Assembly: GCA_038213005.1 (NCBI GenBank)
Contig: JBBQTU010000026.1
Location: forward strand, 1 to 26,813
Length of the DNA: 26,813 nucleotides
DNA from: JBBQTU01 sp038213005
Lineage (GTDB): Bacteria > Planctomycetota > Phycisphaerae > Tepidisphaerales > Tepidisphaeraceae
Direction: 5' to 3'
The notes under the pieces were generated by a model. That model was not told where the DNA came from, did not search any database, and saw nothing but the letters and a program-made list of their open reading frames with translations. Positions 7,024 through 14,811 of this stretch are shown here, piece by piece; the stretch's first letter is position 1, and every line of letters begins with the position of its first letter. The position numbers were made by a program, and so were the translations under genes.

Positions 7024-8324
7024 CGCGGGCCCGCAACGGCCGACGACATCGGCGGGAGACCCAGTCCGTGGTATATCTGCGCCAACGTCGCCGCCGAGCG
7101 CGGTGCCGCGTAGCGTGCAGCGTTAGCCATCGCCTTTCCCGAGAGGCGAGAGATCATCGCCGGGTCGCGAATCAGCGTGTCGATCGCCGCGGACAGCGAC
7201 AGCAGACTACTGGTCTGGAACAGGAGGCCCGCTCCGTCGGCCAGTATTTCGCTGAAAATGCCATCGTTCGGGCCGATCACCGCGCAGCCGCACGCCATCG
7301 CTTCCAGCGCGGCCATGGCTCGACACTCGGGCAGGCGGCTGGGCAGGCAGAAGATGTGGCAGGCACACAGGAACACCGACTTCGCATCCCGATCCAATTC
7401 GCCGACGTAACTGCACTGAACGTTGTCGGGCATGTTCTGGAGTTTCGGACGCAGCGATTCCCACCAGGGGGCATCAACCACCTGCCCGGCGATACGGAAC
7501 TCGATCGTGAGGTCCGCCGTGCCGGCCACGCGACGGACGGCATCAACCAGCAGATCCAGCCCCTTTTCCGGCCGGATGGACGAGAGATAGCCGATCACGA
7601 TCGCCCCGGTCGAGTGTGGCAGACGCTGTGCCGAACCCACCTCCACCGCGGGCGGCACGACGGCGAAATCCTCACGTGGCCGCTCCGTCAGGCTCAGGAT
7701 GCCGTCGATCCCCGCCCAGGTTGGCCGGATCAGTCGCTCGACATCACGCAGATTCTGCCGCAGTAGCGCAACGGCCCTATTGCGATAGGGCTGGGTCAGC
7801 GCCGCCAGAAAATGTTCCTCCCCCTGCACATTCGCCACCACTGCGCAGGGGAAGGCCTCTCGCAGCGGCCGGGCCAGGCCGCTCAGCATTGTATTGGACA
7901 GATGAACGACCTGCGGCCGGAAATCCTCTGCAAGGTGACTCGCCAGGCGCTGCATCTCCTGGCCATGCGGACCGCCCATGCCTTGCAGCACCGACACGGT
8001 CATCGGCCCGAGCTTGCGGGCATCCGTCTGGATCGCCATGCGCGAGATCGCATTCAGGACAAGCTGCGAGTCGAGCAGCGGCCGCAATGCCCAGCTCACC
8101 GGGCGCAGCATCGGACTCGCCTGACGCATCCACGCACTGACGCCGCCGAGAAAGACCCGGTCGTGCTGCAGCTCATCCCCATCCCAGCGCAGCGGGGTAT
8201 ACAAAGGCACCAGCAGTACGTCGACCCCGGATCGCCGCAGTGCGCGGACGATCGCCTGGTCATGGGCGCAAGCACCGCAGTACATCCCGCCGGCCCCGGC
8301 CGCGATATAGGCGACCCGTAGCAT
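6999..8324 (-). CDS. Glycosyltransferase family 4 protein
   Basis: This is a GT-B fold, probably retaining, glycosyltransferase of 441 residues; donor and acceptor are unknown. The N-terminal Rossmann domain starts MLRVAYIAAGAGGMYCGACA and has the PLYTPL segment seen in a common bacterial subgroup. The C-terminal domain begins around IVIGYLSSIRPEKGLDLL. The GT4 E-x7-E motif is Glu333 to Glu341 (PECRAMAALEAM) and would contact the nucleotide-sugar. The start at 8324 has a strong GGAAGGAG ribosome-binding site 6 bases upstream; the in-frame start at 8339 lies before that site. The gene is divergent from nth and runs into nikR, and its stop codon lies inside the NikR operator. Nothing links it functionally to nickel uptake. 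Confidence 0.9.
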   Translation of the reverse strand: MLRVAYIAAGAGGMYCGACAHDQAIVRALRRSGVDVLLVPLYTPLRWDGDELQHDRVFLGGVSAWMRQASPMLRPVSWALRPLLDSQLVLNAISRMAIQTDARKLGPMTVSVLQGMGGPHGQEMQRLASHLAEDFRPQVVHLSNTMLSGLARPLREAFPCAVVANVQGEEHFLAALTQPYRNRAVALLRQNLRDVERLIRPTWAGIDGILSLTERPREDFAVVPPAVEVGSAQRLPHSTGAIVIGYLSSIRPEKGLDLLVDAVRRVAGTADLTIEFRIAGQVVDAPWWESLRPKLQNMPDNVQCSYVGELDRDAKSVFLCACHIFCLPSRLPECRAMAALEAMACGCAVIGPNDGIFSEILADGAGLLFQTSSLLSLSAAIDTLIRDPAMISRLSGKAMANAARYAAPRSAATLAQIYHGLGLPPMSSAVAGPRCYEYHET

Positions 8325-8399
8325 CGTTGCTCCTTCCAAAGGTCAGCAGATTGTAGCTCAAGTTGCAGACGATGGTCCGAGCCGAGTACAACGTAGCCA

Positions 8400-9062
8400 A
8401 TGAAACAGCGAGAATCCAAGCAACTGCGGCAGCGGCTGGACCGGGCGGTCGCCATTCTGCCGATCCTGAAGAAGGCTTATCCCAACGCCCACTGTAGCCT
8501 CGATCACCATGATCCGCTGCAGCTCATCGTCGCCACGATCCTGTCCGCCCAGTGCACCGACGACCGCGTGAACCTGGTCACCAAGAATCTGTTCAAGAAG
8601 TACCGCACCGCACGCGACTATGCCAAGGCGCCGGCCGAGCAAATGGAGCAGGACATCAAGTCCACCGGGTTCTATCGCAACAAGACCAAGGCGATCCGTG
8701 CGATGGCCCAGTCACTGATCGAGAAACACGGCGGCAAAGTGCCGGGCACGATGGAGGCTCTGGTGGACCTTGCCGGCGTGGGGCGCAAGACCGCCAACGT
8801 GGTGCTGGGCAATGCCTTCGGCAAGAATGAGGGTGTCGTCGTTGACACCCACGTGGGCCGCCTCGCCGGACGATTGAAGCTGACCCGGCACACCGACCCC
8901 GTGAAGATCGAGCAGGATCTGATGCAGGTCATCCCACGCGAGGACTGGGCGCTCTTTGCACACCTCATGATCTACCACGGCCGAGCCATCTGCCAGGCAC
9001 GCAAGCCGCGATGCCCAGAGTGTCCGATCAGGGACTACTGCCCCAGCGCCGATAAGGCCTGA
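8400..9062 (+). CDS. nth: Endonuclease III (DNA glycosylase/AP lyase)
   Basis: This base-excision repair enzyme removes oxidised pyrimidines and nicks abasic sites. The 220-residue product has the helix-hairpin-helix LAGVGRKTANVVL with the catalytic Lys130. The catalytic Asp149 lies in VVVDTHVGR. The Lys-Asp spacing is 19, one more than in E. coli Nth, because of a small insertion in the FGKNEG loop. The C-terminus carries the four-cysteine 4Fe-4S motif C-x6-C-x2-C-x5-C (CQARKPRCPECPIRDYC). The start is ATG with only a weak upstream ribosome-binding site. It is divergent from the glycosyltransferase gene (75-base gap) and convergent with rny. Confidence 0.97.
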   Translation: MKQRESKQLRQRLDRAVAILPILKKAYPNAHCSLDHHDPLQLIVATILSAQCTDDRVNLVTKNLFKKYRTARDYAKAPAEQMEQDIKSTGFYRNKTKAIRAMAQSLIEKHGGKVPGTMEALVDLAGVGRKTANVVLGNAFGKNEGVVVDTHVGRLAGRLKLTRHTDPVKIEQDLMQVIPREDWALFAHLMIYHGRAICQARKPRCPECPIRDYCPSADKA

Positions 9063-9065
9063 GTG

Positions 9066-9096
9066 CACGTCGGCCGCCCCGCGAGCGGCCGACGTG
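9066..9096. terminator. Perfect 12-bp hairpin between convergent nth and rny
   Basis: CACGTCGGCCGC and GCGGCCGACGTG are exact inverted complements with a 7-base loop (CCCGCGA), starting 3 bases after the nth stop codon. The location between convergent genes suggests a bidirectional terminator or 3'-end stabiliser. There is no T-tract on either side, so it is not a textbook intrinsic terminator. Confidence 0.6.
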
Positions 9097-9193
9097 AGTC
9101 TGCCGGGTGAACACCACGGGCGCAAGAAACGATATCTGCTCGCCCCACCGGGGGACTCACATCCCCCGCTCACGGGCGGCTCACCCTCGCCGG

Positions 9194-10753
9194 CTATCTC
9201 GCGATTTCCACCGACCGCACCTCGCGGATCAGCGTCACCTTCACCTCGCCCGGATACGTCAGTTCGTTCTCGATCTTCTTGGCGATGTCCCGGGCGATCT
9301 TGCTCGAGATCTTGTCGTCCACCAGCTTGGCGTCGACGATCACGCGGATTTCACGCCCGGCTTGGATCGCGTACGCCTGGCGCACGCCTTCAAATCCCTT
9401 GGCCAGGGCCTCTAGATCCTGCAGACGCTTGATGTACCGCTCTAGTGACTCGCGACGGGCCCCCGGCCGCGAAGCGCTGATAGCGTCCGCAGCGGTGACG
9501 ATCGGCGTGTAGGGGGTCGTCGCCGGCACATCGCCGTGGTGTCCTTCGCAGGCATTGAGCACGGCTTCGGGTTCGTTGAACCGCTTGAGGAATTCCTTGC
9601 CCAGTTGCGGGTGACCGCCTTCGTGCTCGTGGTCCATCGCCTTGCCGATGTCATGCAGCAGGCCGCAGCGGCGGGCCAGCGTGCCGTCCAGCCCCAGCTC
9701 ATCGGCGATGATCTGCGAGATGTACGCAACCTCCATCGAGTGCTTCAGGACGTTCTGTCCATAGCTGGTGCGGTAGTGCAGCCGGCCGAGCATGGGCAGA
9801 ATGCCCCGCGAGAGATTCGGCAGATTGGCTTCCTGTAGCGCTTCCTTGCCGACGCGGAGCAGTTCCTCGTCCATTTCCTTGGTGACGGTCTCAGTAATCT
9901 CTTCGATGCGCGCCGGATGGATGCGGCCGTCCTGCACCAGGCGCTCAAGGGCGATCCGGGCGATTTCTCGCCGCACAGGATCGAAGCAGGAGACGATCAC
10001 CATCCCTGGTGTGTCGTCGATGATGACGTCGACGCCCGTGGCCTTCTCAAAAGCGCGAATGTTGCGGCCTTCCCGCCCAATCACGCGGCCCTTCATGTCA
10101 TCTGTGGGAATCGCGACCGTTGAGACGGTGTGGTCCGATGTCTGCTCGGCCGCATAGCGCTGAATCGCCTGCAGGATGATGTTGCGGCTCTTGTCCTTGG
10201 CCTCTTCATGGGCCTGCTCGGTCGCCCGCTGGATGATCACGCCCGCATCCCGCTTGCATTCGTCCTCAACCCGGCGAAGCATGAGCTCCTTGGCCTGGTC
10301 GTGGGTGAGGTTGGCAATCTCAAGCAGCCGCTGCTTCTGCTGTTCCACGATCTGCGTGACCTGTTTGTCCTTGTCATTCAGCGACTGGTTCTGCTTCGCC
10401 AGGCGGGCTTCCATGTCGTCAAGGTTCTTCTCCTTGACCGTCAGCGTGTCCAGTTTGCGGTCAAGGATGTCCTCCCGCTTGGTCAGGCGGCCCTCGGCCT
10501 GTTTGATCTCGCTGCGGATGCCCTCGGTCTCCTTCTCGAACACCTCGCGAGCCTTCATCTGGGCACCCCGGGCGCTCAGTTCAATCTCCTTGGCTTTGTT
10601 CTGCGCCTCAGCAACAGCCTTCTCATGAATCTGTTCGGACTGTGAACGGGCTAGTGCCAACGCGTTTCGGCCGGCCCAACTCAGAAATGCGAAACAGCCT
10701 GCGACACCGCCCACAACGCCAGCAGCCGCCGCAACAACAATCCATATCATCAT
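9194..10753 (-). CDS. rny: Ribonuclease Y
   Basis: RNase Y is a membrane-anchored endoribonuclease that starts mRNA decay. The 519 residues match the family length of about 520. An N-terminal transmembrane helix (about 3-25, IWIVVAAAAGVVGGVAG) leads to a long charged coiled coil (about 35-195). A KH RNA-binding domain follows (GRVIGREGRNIRAFE, about 215-280), and then an HD hydrolase domain (CGLLHDIGKAMDHE, metal-binding His-Asp near residue 365). The C-terminal region ends with VTLIREVRSVEIAR, as in typical family members. Two consecutive ATG codons (10753 and 10750) follow a GGGGAAG ribosome-binding site. The small membrane-protein gene lies 136 bases upstream on the same strand. Confidence 0.97.
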   Translation of the reverse strand: MMIWIVVAAAAGVVGGVAGCFAFLSWAGRNALALARSQSEQIHEKAVAEAQNKAKEIELSARGAQMKAREVFEKETEGIRSEIKQAEGRLTKREDILDRKLDTLTVKEKNLDDMEARLAKQNQSLNDKDKQVTQIVEQQKQRLLEIANLTHDQAKELMLRRVEDECKRDAGVIIQRATEQAHEEAKDKSRNIILQAIQRYAAEQTSDHTVSTVAIPTDDMKGRVIGREGRNIRAFEKATGVDVIIDDTPGMVIVSCFDPVRREIARIALERLVQDGRIHPARIEEITETVTKEMDEELLRVGKEALQEANLPNLSRGILPMLGRLHYRTSYGQNVLKHSMEVAYISQIIADELGLDGTLARRCGLLHDIGKAMDHEHEGGHPQLGKEFLKRFNEPEAVLNACEGHHGDVPATTPYTPIVTAADAISASRPGARRESLERYIKRLQDLEALAKGFEGVRQAYAIQAGREIRVIVDAKLVDDKISSKIARDIAKKIENELTYPGEVKVTLIREVRSVEIAR

Positions 10754-10889
10754 GGTCGCTTCCCCAGCTTTCTAGCGGCCGCGCGCAAGCCCATGCCTGC
10801 GGCCAAACCGCCAAAAACCAAGCGGAAAAATGGGGGAAGATCACCTGACCAGTGTTCGGCCTATCCGTAGGCTGATGCAAACGAGGAAA

Positions 10890-11174
10890 TCACGCCCGTC
10901 TATTCAAACGGGCCTGTTTTCCGATTCGCAACTGGAATGTGGGTGGAGCCCGGTTGGCAACCGAGGCCGGCAACTCGTTAAAATCACGAGCGGCAACCTC
11001 AGCGGGGATGACGCGACCGGTTGCATAAACTCTTGCATAAGCAAGAGATGCCGCCTGTCGCCGCATGGCCCCGGCAATCCAAAGCAGCACCGCTCCAACA
11101 ACAACCGTCAAAACGGTAGTCAAAGTCAGAAGTATTGCCAGGATCTGCACGATTTGAACTCCAATGATATCCAC
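10890..11174 (-). CDS. Small membrane protein of unknown function
   Basis: The family is not recognised. The 94-residue product starts with GTG, preceded by a good GGAGG ribosome-binding site about 8 bases upstream, which supports it as a real gene. Residues 5-38 form one long or two packed hydrophobic segments (VQIVQILAILLTLTTVLTVV). A basic cytoplasmic-type tail of about 55 residues follows, ending in QARLNRRA. The charge pattern suggests the N-terminus outside and the C-terminus inside. It lies upstream of rny on the same strand, 136 bases away, and could be co-transcribed with that membrane-anchored RNase. A functional link is only an inference. Confidence 0.6.
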   Translation of the reverse strand: MDIIGVQIVQILAILLTLTTVLTVVVGAVLLWIAGAMRRQAASLAYARVYATGRVIPAEVAARDFNELPASVANRAPPTFQLRIGKQARLNRRA

Positions 11175-11393
11175 GTTCGAAACCTCCGCAGCAACTACAA
11201 ACGACGTTGCTACGGACTGTTACGTCAAGGGACCTCAGGCGACGGTCTTTTCCGCTTCATCCGTCGCCGCGACACAACTTCCAAGAGAGACCCTTGCTAT
11301 CGCGGTCTCATCCATAAGCTATGCCTCATACGCTATCCGATTCTATGTGGTTCGCCCAGACGATACAAGCCATTCGTTGAGATCGTTTTTCAA

Positions 11394-11425
11394 TTAAGAA
11401 AACCCCGGCCAAAAGGCCGGGGTTT
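11394..11425 (-). terminator. Intrinsic terminator of rpsR
   Basis: An 11-bp perfect stem (AAACCCCGGCC with GGCCGGGGTTT) and a 4-base loop lie 33 bases after the rpsR stop. On the minus strand the stem is followed by TTCTTAATTG after its own TTT, giving a U-rich tail. This is a classic intrinsic terminator for the minus strand. Confidence 0.9.
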
Positions 11426-11457
11426 GCTCTGTATTTGCTTGGGTGCCGACCGGCCGA

Positions 11458-11724
11458 TCACATCGCCGTCGAGACGTACTGCAGCAGCCCGAGAAACCGG
11501 GCCTGCTTGACCGCCAAGGCGAGCATTCTCTGCTCCATCGCCGTGGCACCCGTCCGCTTGCGGGACAGGATCTTGCCGTTGCCACTGATCATCTTCTTCA
11601 GCGACTCGGTGTCCTTGTAGTCGATGTAGACCTTGCCCGAAGCGGCGGTCTTGGCGACCTTGATCTTCGGACGGCTGAAGGTCTGGAATTTCTCGGTTTT
11701 TTCGCGGCGGTCGTGTTTCATCAT
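11458..11724 (-). CDS. rpsR: Small ribosomal subunit protein bS18
   Basis: This component of the 30S platform binds with bS6. The 88-residue product has the S18 core: VYIDYKDTESLKKMI, GKILSRKRTGATAMEQR, LALAVKQARFLGLLQYV. It departs slightly from consensus in the last motif (KQARF and LLQY instead of KRAR and LLPY). Two ATG codons (11724 and 11721) follow an AAGGAA ribosome-binding site. In most bacteria rpsR lies in an rpsF-ssb-rpsR-rplI operon. Here no ribosomal or ssb gene lies on either side and the gene has its own terminator. It is either relocated or a second copy. Confidence 0.93.
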   Translation of the reverse strand: MMKHDRREKTEKFQTFSRPKIKVAKTAASGKVYIDYKDTESLKKMISGNGKILSRKRTGATAMEQRMLALAVKQARFLGLLQYVSTAM

Positions 11725-11849
11725 AATCGTCGTTCCTTATCAATGCGACAGAGGCGAGGGATTGTACAGAATGGCCTTGATCATGCAAGGGGTCGTCGCA
11801 ACGAGAGTACCGTTTGCGATGTTCTTTACCGTCAACAATCGCAACTGGC

Positions 11850-13619
11850 TCATTGCTTCGCGGCCTCTTCCACCGGCGGATAAAGCACCCAGTCGCCAGT
11901 CTCGGGGATGTCCCCATAGCCCGCCGTTGTTTTAGGGCGGACGCCGCCATGATCGACGCCCTCGCGACCTCGGGCGTAAATGACGGGATGGCCGTCGCGC
12001 AGAGTGTAGAGCAGCGGCTGATTGGCCAGAGGGTCCAGCGGAACCGCGGCCAGATAATGGGGAACAAGTGCGTCCAGTGCCTGGGGATAGCCGCCGTTCG
12101 CGAGGCGGTAGCTCTCCAGCGCGAGCCCCACGATGACCGCATCATGCGTGGCACGAGCGATGTGCAAGTCCTTGCCGGCGCCTGTGAACTGCGGAATGTT
12201 TACGGAAAGCGGCCAATAATGCAGTGATGTCAGCAGAGACCCGCGCATCGTCTGAACATGTTGCGTGACCTCGTCGGGAACAGGCGTCAGCGACTGTCGC
12301 AACGTTCGGTTGAACGTCCGATCAAGCAAGTCGTATTGTTCCCTGACAACCTGTGTCATCTCTCGTCGCGAGGCGATGCCTGCGGAGAGCAACGGAAGCG
12401 TCAGGGCACTTGCGACAGAGGGTTTCGGCGGCTGATCCCTCGTCCACTCGCTACGGAAAAAGTATTCCACGCCTTCCCGTGTAAGCCTGCCGTCTCCGCA
12501 GTCGTCGTCGGTGTACATTCGCTGGATCAGATCATCCATCTCGGCTCGTGACGACTCTGCACTGACATTGATCGCATCCCGAGCACTGGGGATAGTGTGC
12601 AGCAGCTCAATGTACTGCTTCTGTGAGAGCAGATCGGGATTCTGAACAATCACTTCGGCCAGCGCCTGATCAGTGCGTGCGAGGTATATCACCACAAGGA
12701 GCTGGCCTATGAGCGTGGGCACCTCGCGTATCTGGCGGAACATGCCGGTGATAGCCCGGTAGTCTTGAACGACCCTGGCAGGATCGTTCTGGGTGGCGGC
12801 CCACCGGAGATCGATCATCAGAAGCTTAACCATCTCGACGATGGCTCCGGTCTCGGGACAATCCATTTCGCCCATTTGCCACGGAGACACTACTGGACCG
12901 CTGGATCGCAGGGGGAAGATGGCCCTGTATTGGGTCTCTTCAAATCCTCGGCGCTGCCGGATCGTGATACCGAGTCCTGGTTTCATGCCGCCAGCGCGAG
13001 CCGCTTCGACCAGAGGACGGTGCTGCTGAACGAGGGCGATAGCCTGGTTCCATTTGGGGTCCCCGGGATGGCTGTCTATCAGCGAGCGATTGCTGCGGAC
13101 GGGGCCGGGCTTCCAGTCGATATGTAAGGGAGGATCGAGCAGCCACGCCTGGCGGTAGATGGGCCAGGCACGATCCGCCTGGGCGATCGTTTCGGACTTC
13201 TCGCACAGGCGCGCGGCGTAATCGATTTTGGGTTTCGGGTGGCCGGTGAGCAGAATCACCATCTGCCCCACATAGAGCACGAGGATGATCCCGACGCCCT
13301 GCAGGATGCGACGCGCACCCCGCCACCAGAGAGGCCGATTCCGCTTCTTGCTGCGGCGCATGAGTTGGGCAGTGGTCCTTGGATTGCCAAACGCGGCAAT
13401 AAGTTCTTCCACCGAGTTTCCTGCCTCAAGACCGTCGTGAAAGTGGGCTATGAGTTCGGCAGTGATTGCCGCCTTCTCGCGTTTCCACAGGCGGGTGCGT
13501 TTCACCACCTGAGCGATCAAAAGCTGCGACTGGAGTGGCAGACCGCTGGCGGCGATGAGGGATCGAGCGTCGCCGTTCACGGGTTGGCCGCCGTTTTCGT
13601 TTCGAAGAGCCCGGCTCAT
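11850..13619 (-). CDS. Membrane protein with HAAS-like N-domain and pseudopilin-like tail, PadR-coupled
   Basis: This 589-residue protein has no firm family assignment. Residues about 35-95 (QLLIAQVVKRTRLWKREKAAI, then SVEELIAAFGNPRTTAQLMRR) resemble the short cytoplasmic HAAS/DUF1700-type domains often encoded beside padR. One transmembrane helix lies at about 105-126 (LQGVGIILVLYVGQMVILL). About 460 residues follow, probably extracytoplasmic. The last 90 (HDAVIVGLALESYRLANGGY, PLDPLANQPLLY, VIYARGREGVDHGG) resemble the C-terminal domain of type II secretion pseudopilins. The start at 13619 overlaps the padR stop in an ATGA arrangement, so translation is coupled to the regulator. A regulated envelope role is inferred; no enzyme motif was seen. 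Confidence 0.8.
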   Translation of the reverse strand: MSRALRNENGGQPVNGDARSLIAASGLPLQSQLLIAQVVKRTRLWKREKAAITAELIAHFHDGLEAGNSVEELIAAFGNPRTTAQLMRRSKKRNRPLWWRGARRILQGVGIILVLYVGQMVILLTGHPKPKIDYAARLCEKSETIAQADRAWPIYRQAWLLDPPLHIDWKPGPVRSNRSLIDSHPGDPKWNQAIALVQQHRPLVEAARAGGMKPGLGITIRQRRGFEETQYRAIFPLRSSGPVVSPWQMGEMDCPETGAIVEMVKLLMIDLRWAATQNDPARVVQDYRAITGMFRQIREVPTLIGQLLVVIYLARTDQALAEVIVQNPDLLSQKQYIELLHTIPSARDAINVSAESSRAEMDDLIQRMYTDDDCGDGRLTREGVEYFFRSEWTRDQPPKPSVASALTLPLLSAGIASRREMTQVVREQYDLLDRTFNRTLRQSLTPVPDEVTQHVQTMRGSLLTSLHYWPLSVNIPQFTGAGKDLHIARATHDAVIVGLALESYRLANGGYPQALDALVPHYLAAVPLDPLANQPLLYTLRDGHPVIYARGREGVDHGGVRPKTTAGYGDIPETGDWVLYPPVEEAAKQ

Positions 13620-13966
13620 GCCACACCCTCTTCTGCGGCCGGACCGAACCCCAGGCCCTGCATCGCATCCAGCAGCGACTTCCACTGCTTGGTATTGTGG
13701 GACAGCCGCCGCTTTCCCTTGTCGGTCAGGCGGTAGTATCGCCGCGGCCGCTTGCCCGTGTCGTCTACGCGGGAGGTGATCAGCCCCTTGGCTTCCAGGT
13801 TGTACAGCAGGGGATAGAGCGTGGACTGACCCATCGCCAGCACGCCGCTGCTGCGCTTGGCGAGCGACTCAACCAGCTCATACCCGTAACGTTCGCCGCC
13901 GCTGAGCAGTTGCATCACCGCCATCGGCCCGGCGCCCCGCATCAGTTCTTTCTCAACTCGCATCAT
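13616..13966 (-). CDS. PadR-family transcriptional regulator
   Basis: This is a winged-helix repressor of about 116 residues. The PadR core is clear: GPMAVMQLLSGGERYGYELV, MGQSTLYPLLYNLEAKGLI and the wing GKRPRRYYRLTDKGKRRL. Two adjacent ATG codons (13966 and 13963) sit just after a GAGG ribosome-binding site. The longer GTG start at 13984 would place that site inside the gene. The stop overlaps the start of the downstream membrane-protein gene by 4 bases. PadR regulators usually repress their own operon and release DNA on effector or stress sensing. Inverted repeats immediately upstream (13974-14000) are candidate operators. Confidence 0.92.
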   Translation of the reverse strand: MMRVEKELMRGAGPMAVMQLLSGGERYGYELVESLAKRSSGVLAMGQSTLYPLLYNLEAKGLITSRVDDTGKRPRRYYRLTDKGKRRLSHNTKQWKSLLDAMQGLGFGPAAEEGVA

Positions 13967-13973
13967 GTACCTC

Positions 13974-14000
13974 GTGTAAGACACACTATGTTACACATAG
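13974..14000 (-). promoter_or_regulatory. Candidate PadR operator / promoter region
   Basis: Two overlapping palindromes lie just upstream of padR. One is GTGTAA (13974-13979) with TTACAC (13991-13996). The other is CTATGT-TAC-ACATAG (13986-14000). PadR operators are commonly dyads with TATGT/ACATA-type arms near the regulator's own promoter. The assignment is by position and symmetry. Confidence 0.5.
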
Positions 14001-14202
14001 CTTGCGTGGCAAGTCAAGAAGAATATTGGCGGAGAAGGGCTAAGACGTCATCGGCTGCGGCAGGAATCAGGAAGCGACTGCGCCGACTGGATTGCTGCGG
14101 CGGAGGACGGCGCGCGCTACTGCACTTGCCACAGAAAGAACGTTGCGCTCGATCGACCGCGAGACAGCCAGGTACAAGGCCCGTGGCAGCACTCTCAGGA
14201 CT

Positions 14203-14218
14203 GGTGTATACTTACACC
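14203..14218. promoter_or_regulatory. Palindrome abutting the toxin gene start
   Basis: GGTGTA and TACACC are inverted complements separated by TACT, ending one base before the GTG start of the BrnT-like gene. The same stretch contains TATACT, a good match to a -10 hexamer. No ribosome-binding site lies between it and the start. It may be the operator-promoter of an autoregulated toxin-antitoxin operon, possibly giving a leaderless transcript. Confidence 0.45.
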
Positions 14219-14219
14219 T

Positions 14220-14492
14220 GTGGAAAGCCGATTCCGATGGAATGAATGGAACGTCTGGCACATTGCCGAACACGGTATCCAGCCGGATGAGGCTGAGTAC
14301 CTGATCCGGCACGCCCGGCGACCCTATCCAAAGGAAATGGGCAACAACCGGTGGCTGGTGGTGGGCCAACTGGCCGATGGAGTTTATGCCCAGTGTGGCT
14401 ACATCATGAGCCCACCCGGTGTTGTGTTCGTGATCCACGCCAGAACCCTGACGGACGCAGAGAAACGCCGCTTTCGAAGGACACGGCCATGA
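14220..14492 (+). CDS. BrnT-like toxin (RelE-superfamily ribonuclease fold)
   Basis: BrnT toxins are small ribonucleases that inhibit translation. The 90-residue product has the family layout: FRWNEWNVWHIAEHGIQPDEAE at the N-terminus, a central strand with RWLVVGQLADGVY, and a C-terminal VFVIHARTLTDAEKRRFRR. The N-terminal motif resembles the FEWD..N..H..HGV start of BrnT. The start is GTG with no ribosome-binding site nearby; no in-frame ATG is available close by. The stop overlaps the next gene's start (ATGA), and that gene encodes a ribbon-helix-helix protein, so toxin-first order matches BrnT-BrnA. Sequence similarity to classical BrnT is modest, so a diverged family is possible. Confidence 0.7.
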   Translation: MESRFRWNEWNVWHIAEHGIQPDEAEYLIRHARRPYPKEMGNNRWLVVGQLADGVYAQCGYIMSPPGVVFVIHARTLTDAEKRRFRRTRP

Positions 14493-14806
14493 AGAAAGCA
14501 AAGCCCTACGACCAGATGAATGTGAAGGAACTGCGCGACGCCACCAAGGACATGGATGAGGAATTTGCCTTTGAAAAGGGTGAGGAGATGACCCCGCAAC
14601 AGCGCCGTGAGTTTGACGCCTGGCGAAAACTCGTCAATGAGGAACACCTTCAGCGCAAACGCCTCGGCTATGGCTGCAAGCGCGTGCAGGTGTCCATGGA
14701 GCGCTCTCTGCTTGCCAAGGCCGATGCCTACGCCCGTTTTCACGGTCTGAGCAGAGCCGCTATCCTCTCCAAGTCCGTTGAGATGTTTCTCAAATCGGTG
14801 GCTTGA
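14489..14806 (+). CDS. Ribbon-helix-helix antitoxin (BrnA/CopG-like)
   Basis: This is the likely antitoxin and repressor partner of the BrnT-like protein. The 105-residue product has an N-terminal acidic helix region (VKELRDATKDMDEEFAFEKG), likely to contact the toxin. A C-terminal ribbon-helix-helix follows (KRVQVSMERSLLAKADAYA, then GLSRAAILSKSVEMFL) for DNA binding. The ATG overlaps the toxin's stop codon in an ATGA arrangement. An in-frame start at 14351 would lie inside the toxin gene and is not credible. The palindrome at 14203-14218 is a candidate target for autorepression. Confidence 0.75.
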   Translation: MKKAKPYDQMNVKELRDATKDMDEEFAFEKGEEMTPQQRREFDAWRKLVNEEHLQRKRLGYGCKRVQVSMERSLLAKADAYARFHGLSRAAILSKSVEMFLKSVA

Positions 14807-14811
14807 GGAGC

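Noticed and set aside
10896..10920. Hairpin GCCCGT/ACGGGC followed by CTGTTTT on the plus strand, resembling a terminator.
   Set aside because: No plus-strand gene precedes it, and it lies inside the 3' end of the minus-strand small membrane-protein gene.
11239..11267. 7-bp inverted repeat GCGACGG/CCGTCGC between the small membrane-protein gene and rpsR.
   Set aside because: The 15-base spacer and lack of context make it indistinguishable from chance in GC-rich DNA.
14067..14219. Possible small genes between padR and the toxin gene.
   Set aside because: Short Arg-rich frames exist on both strands but have no ribosome-binding site or recognisable motif.
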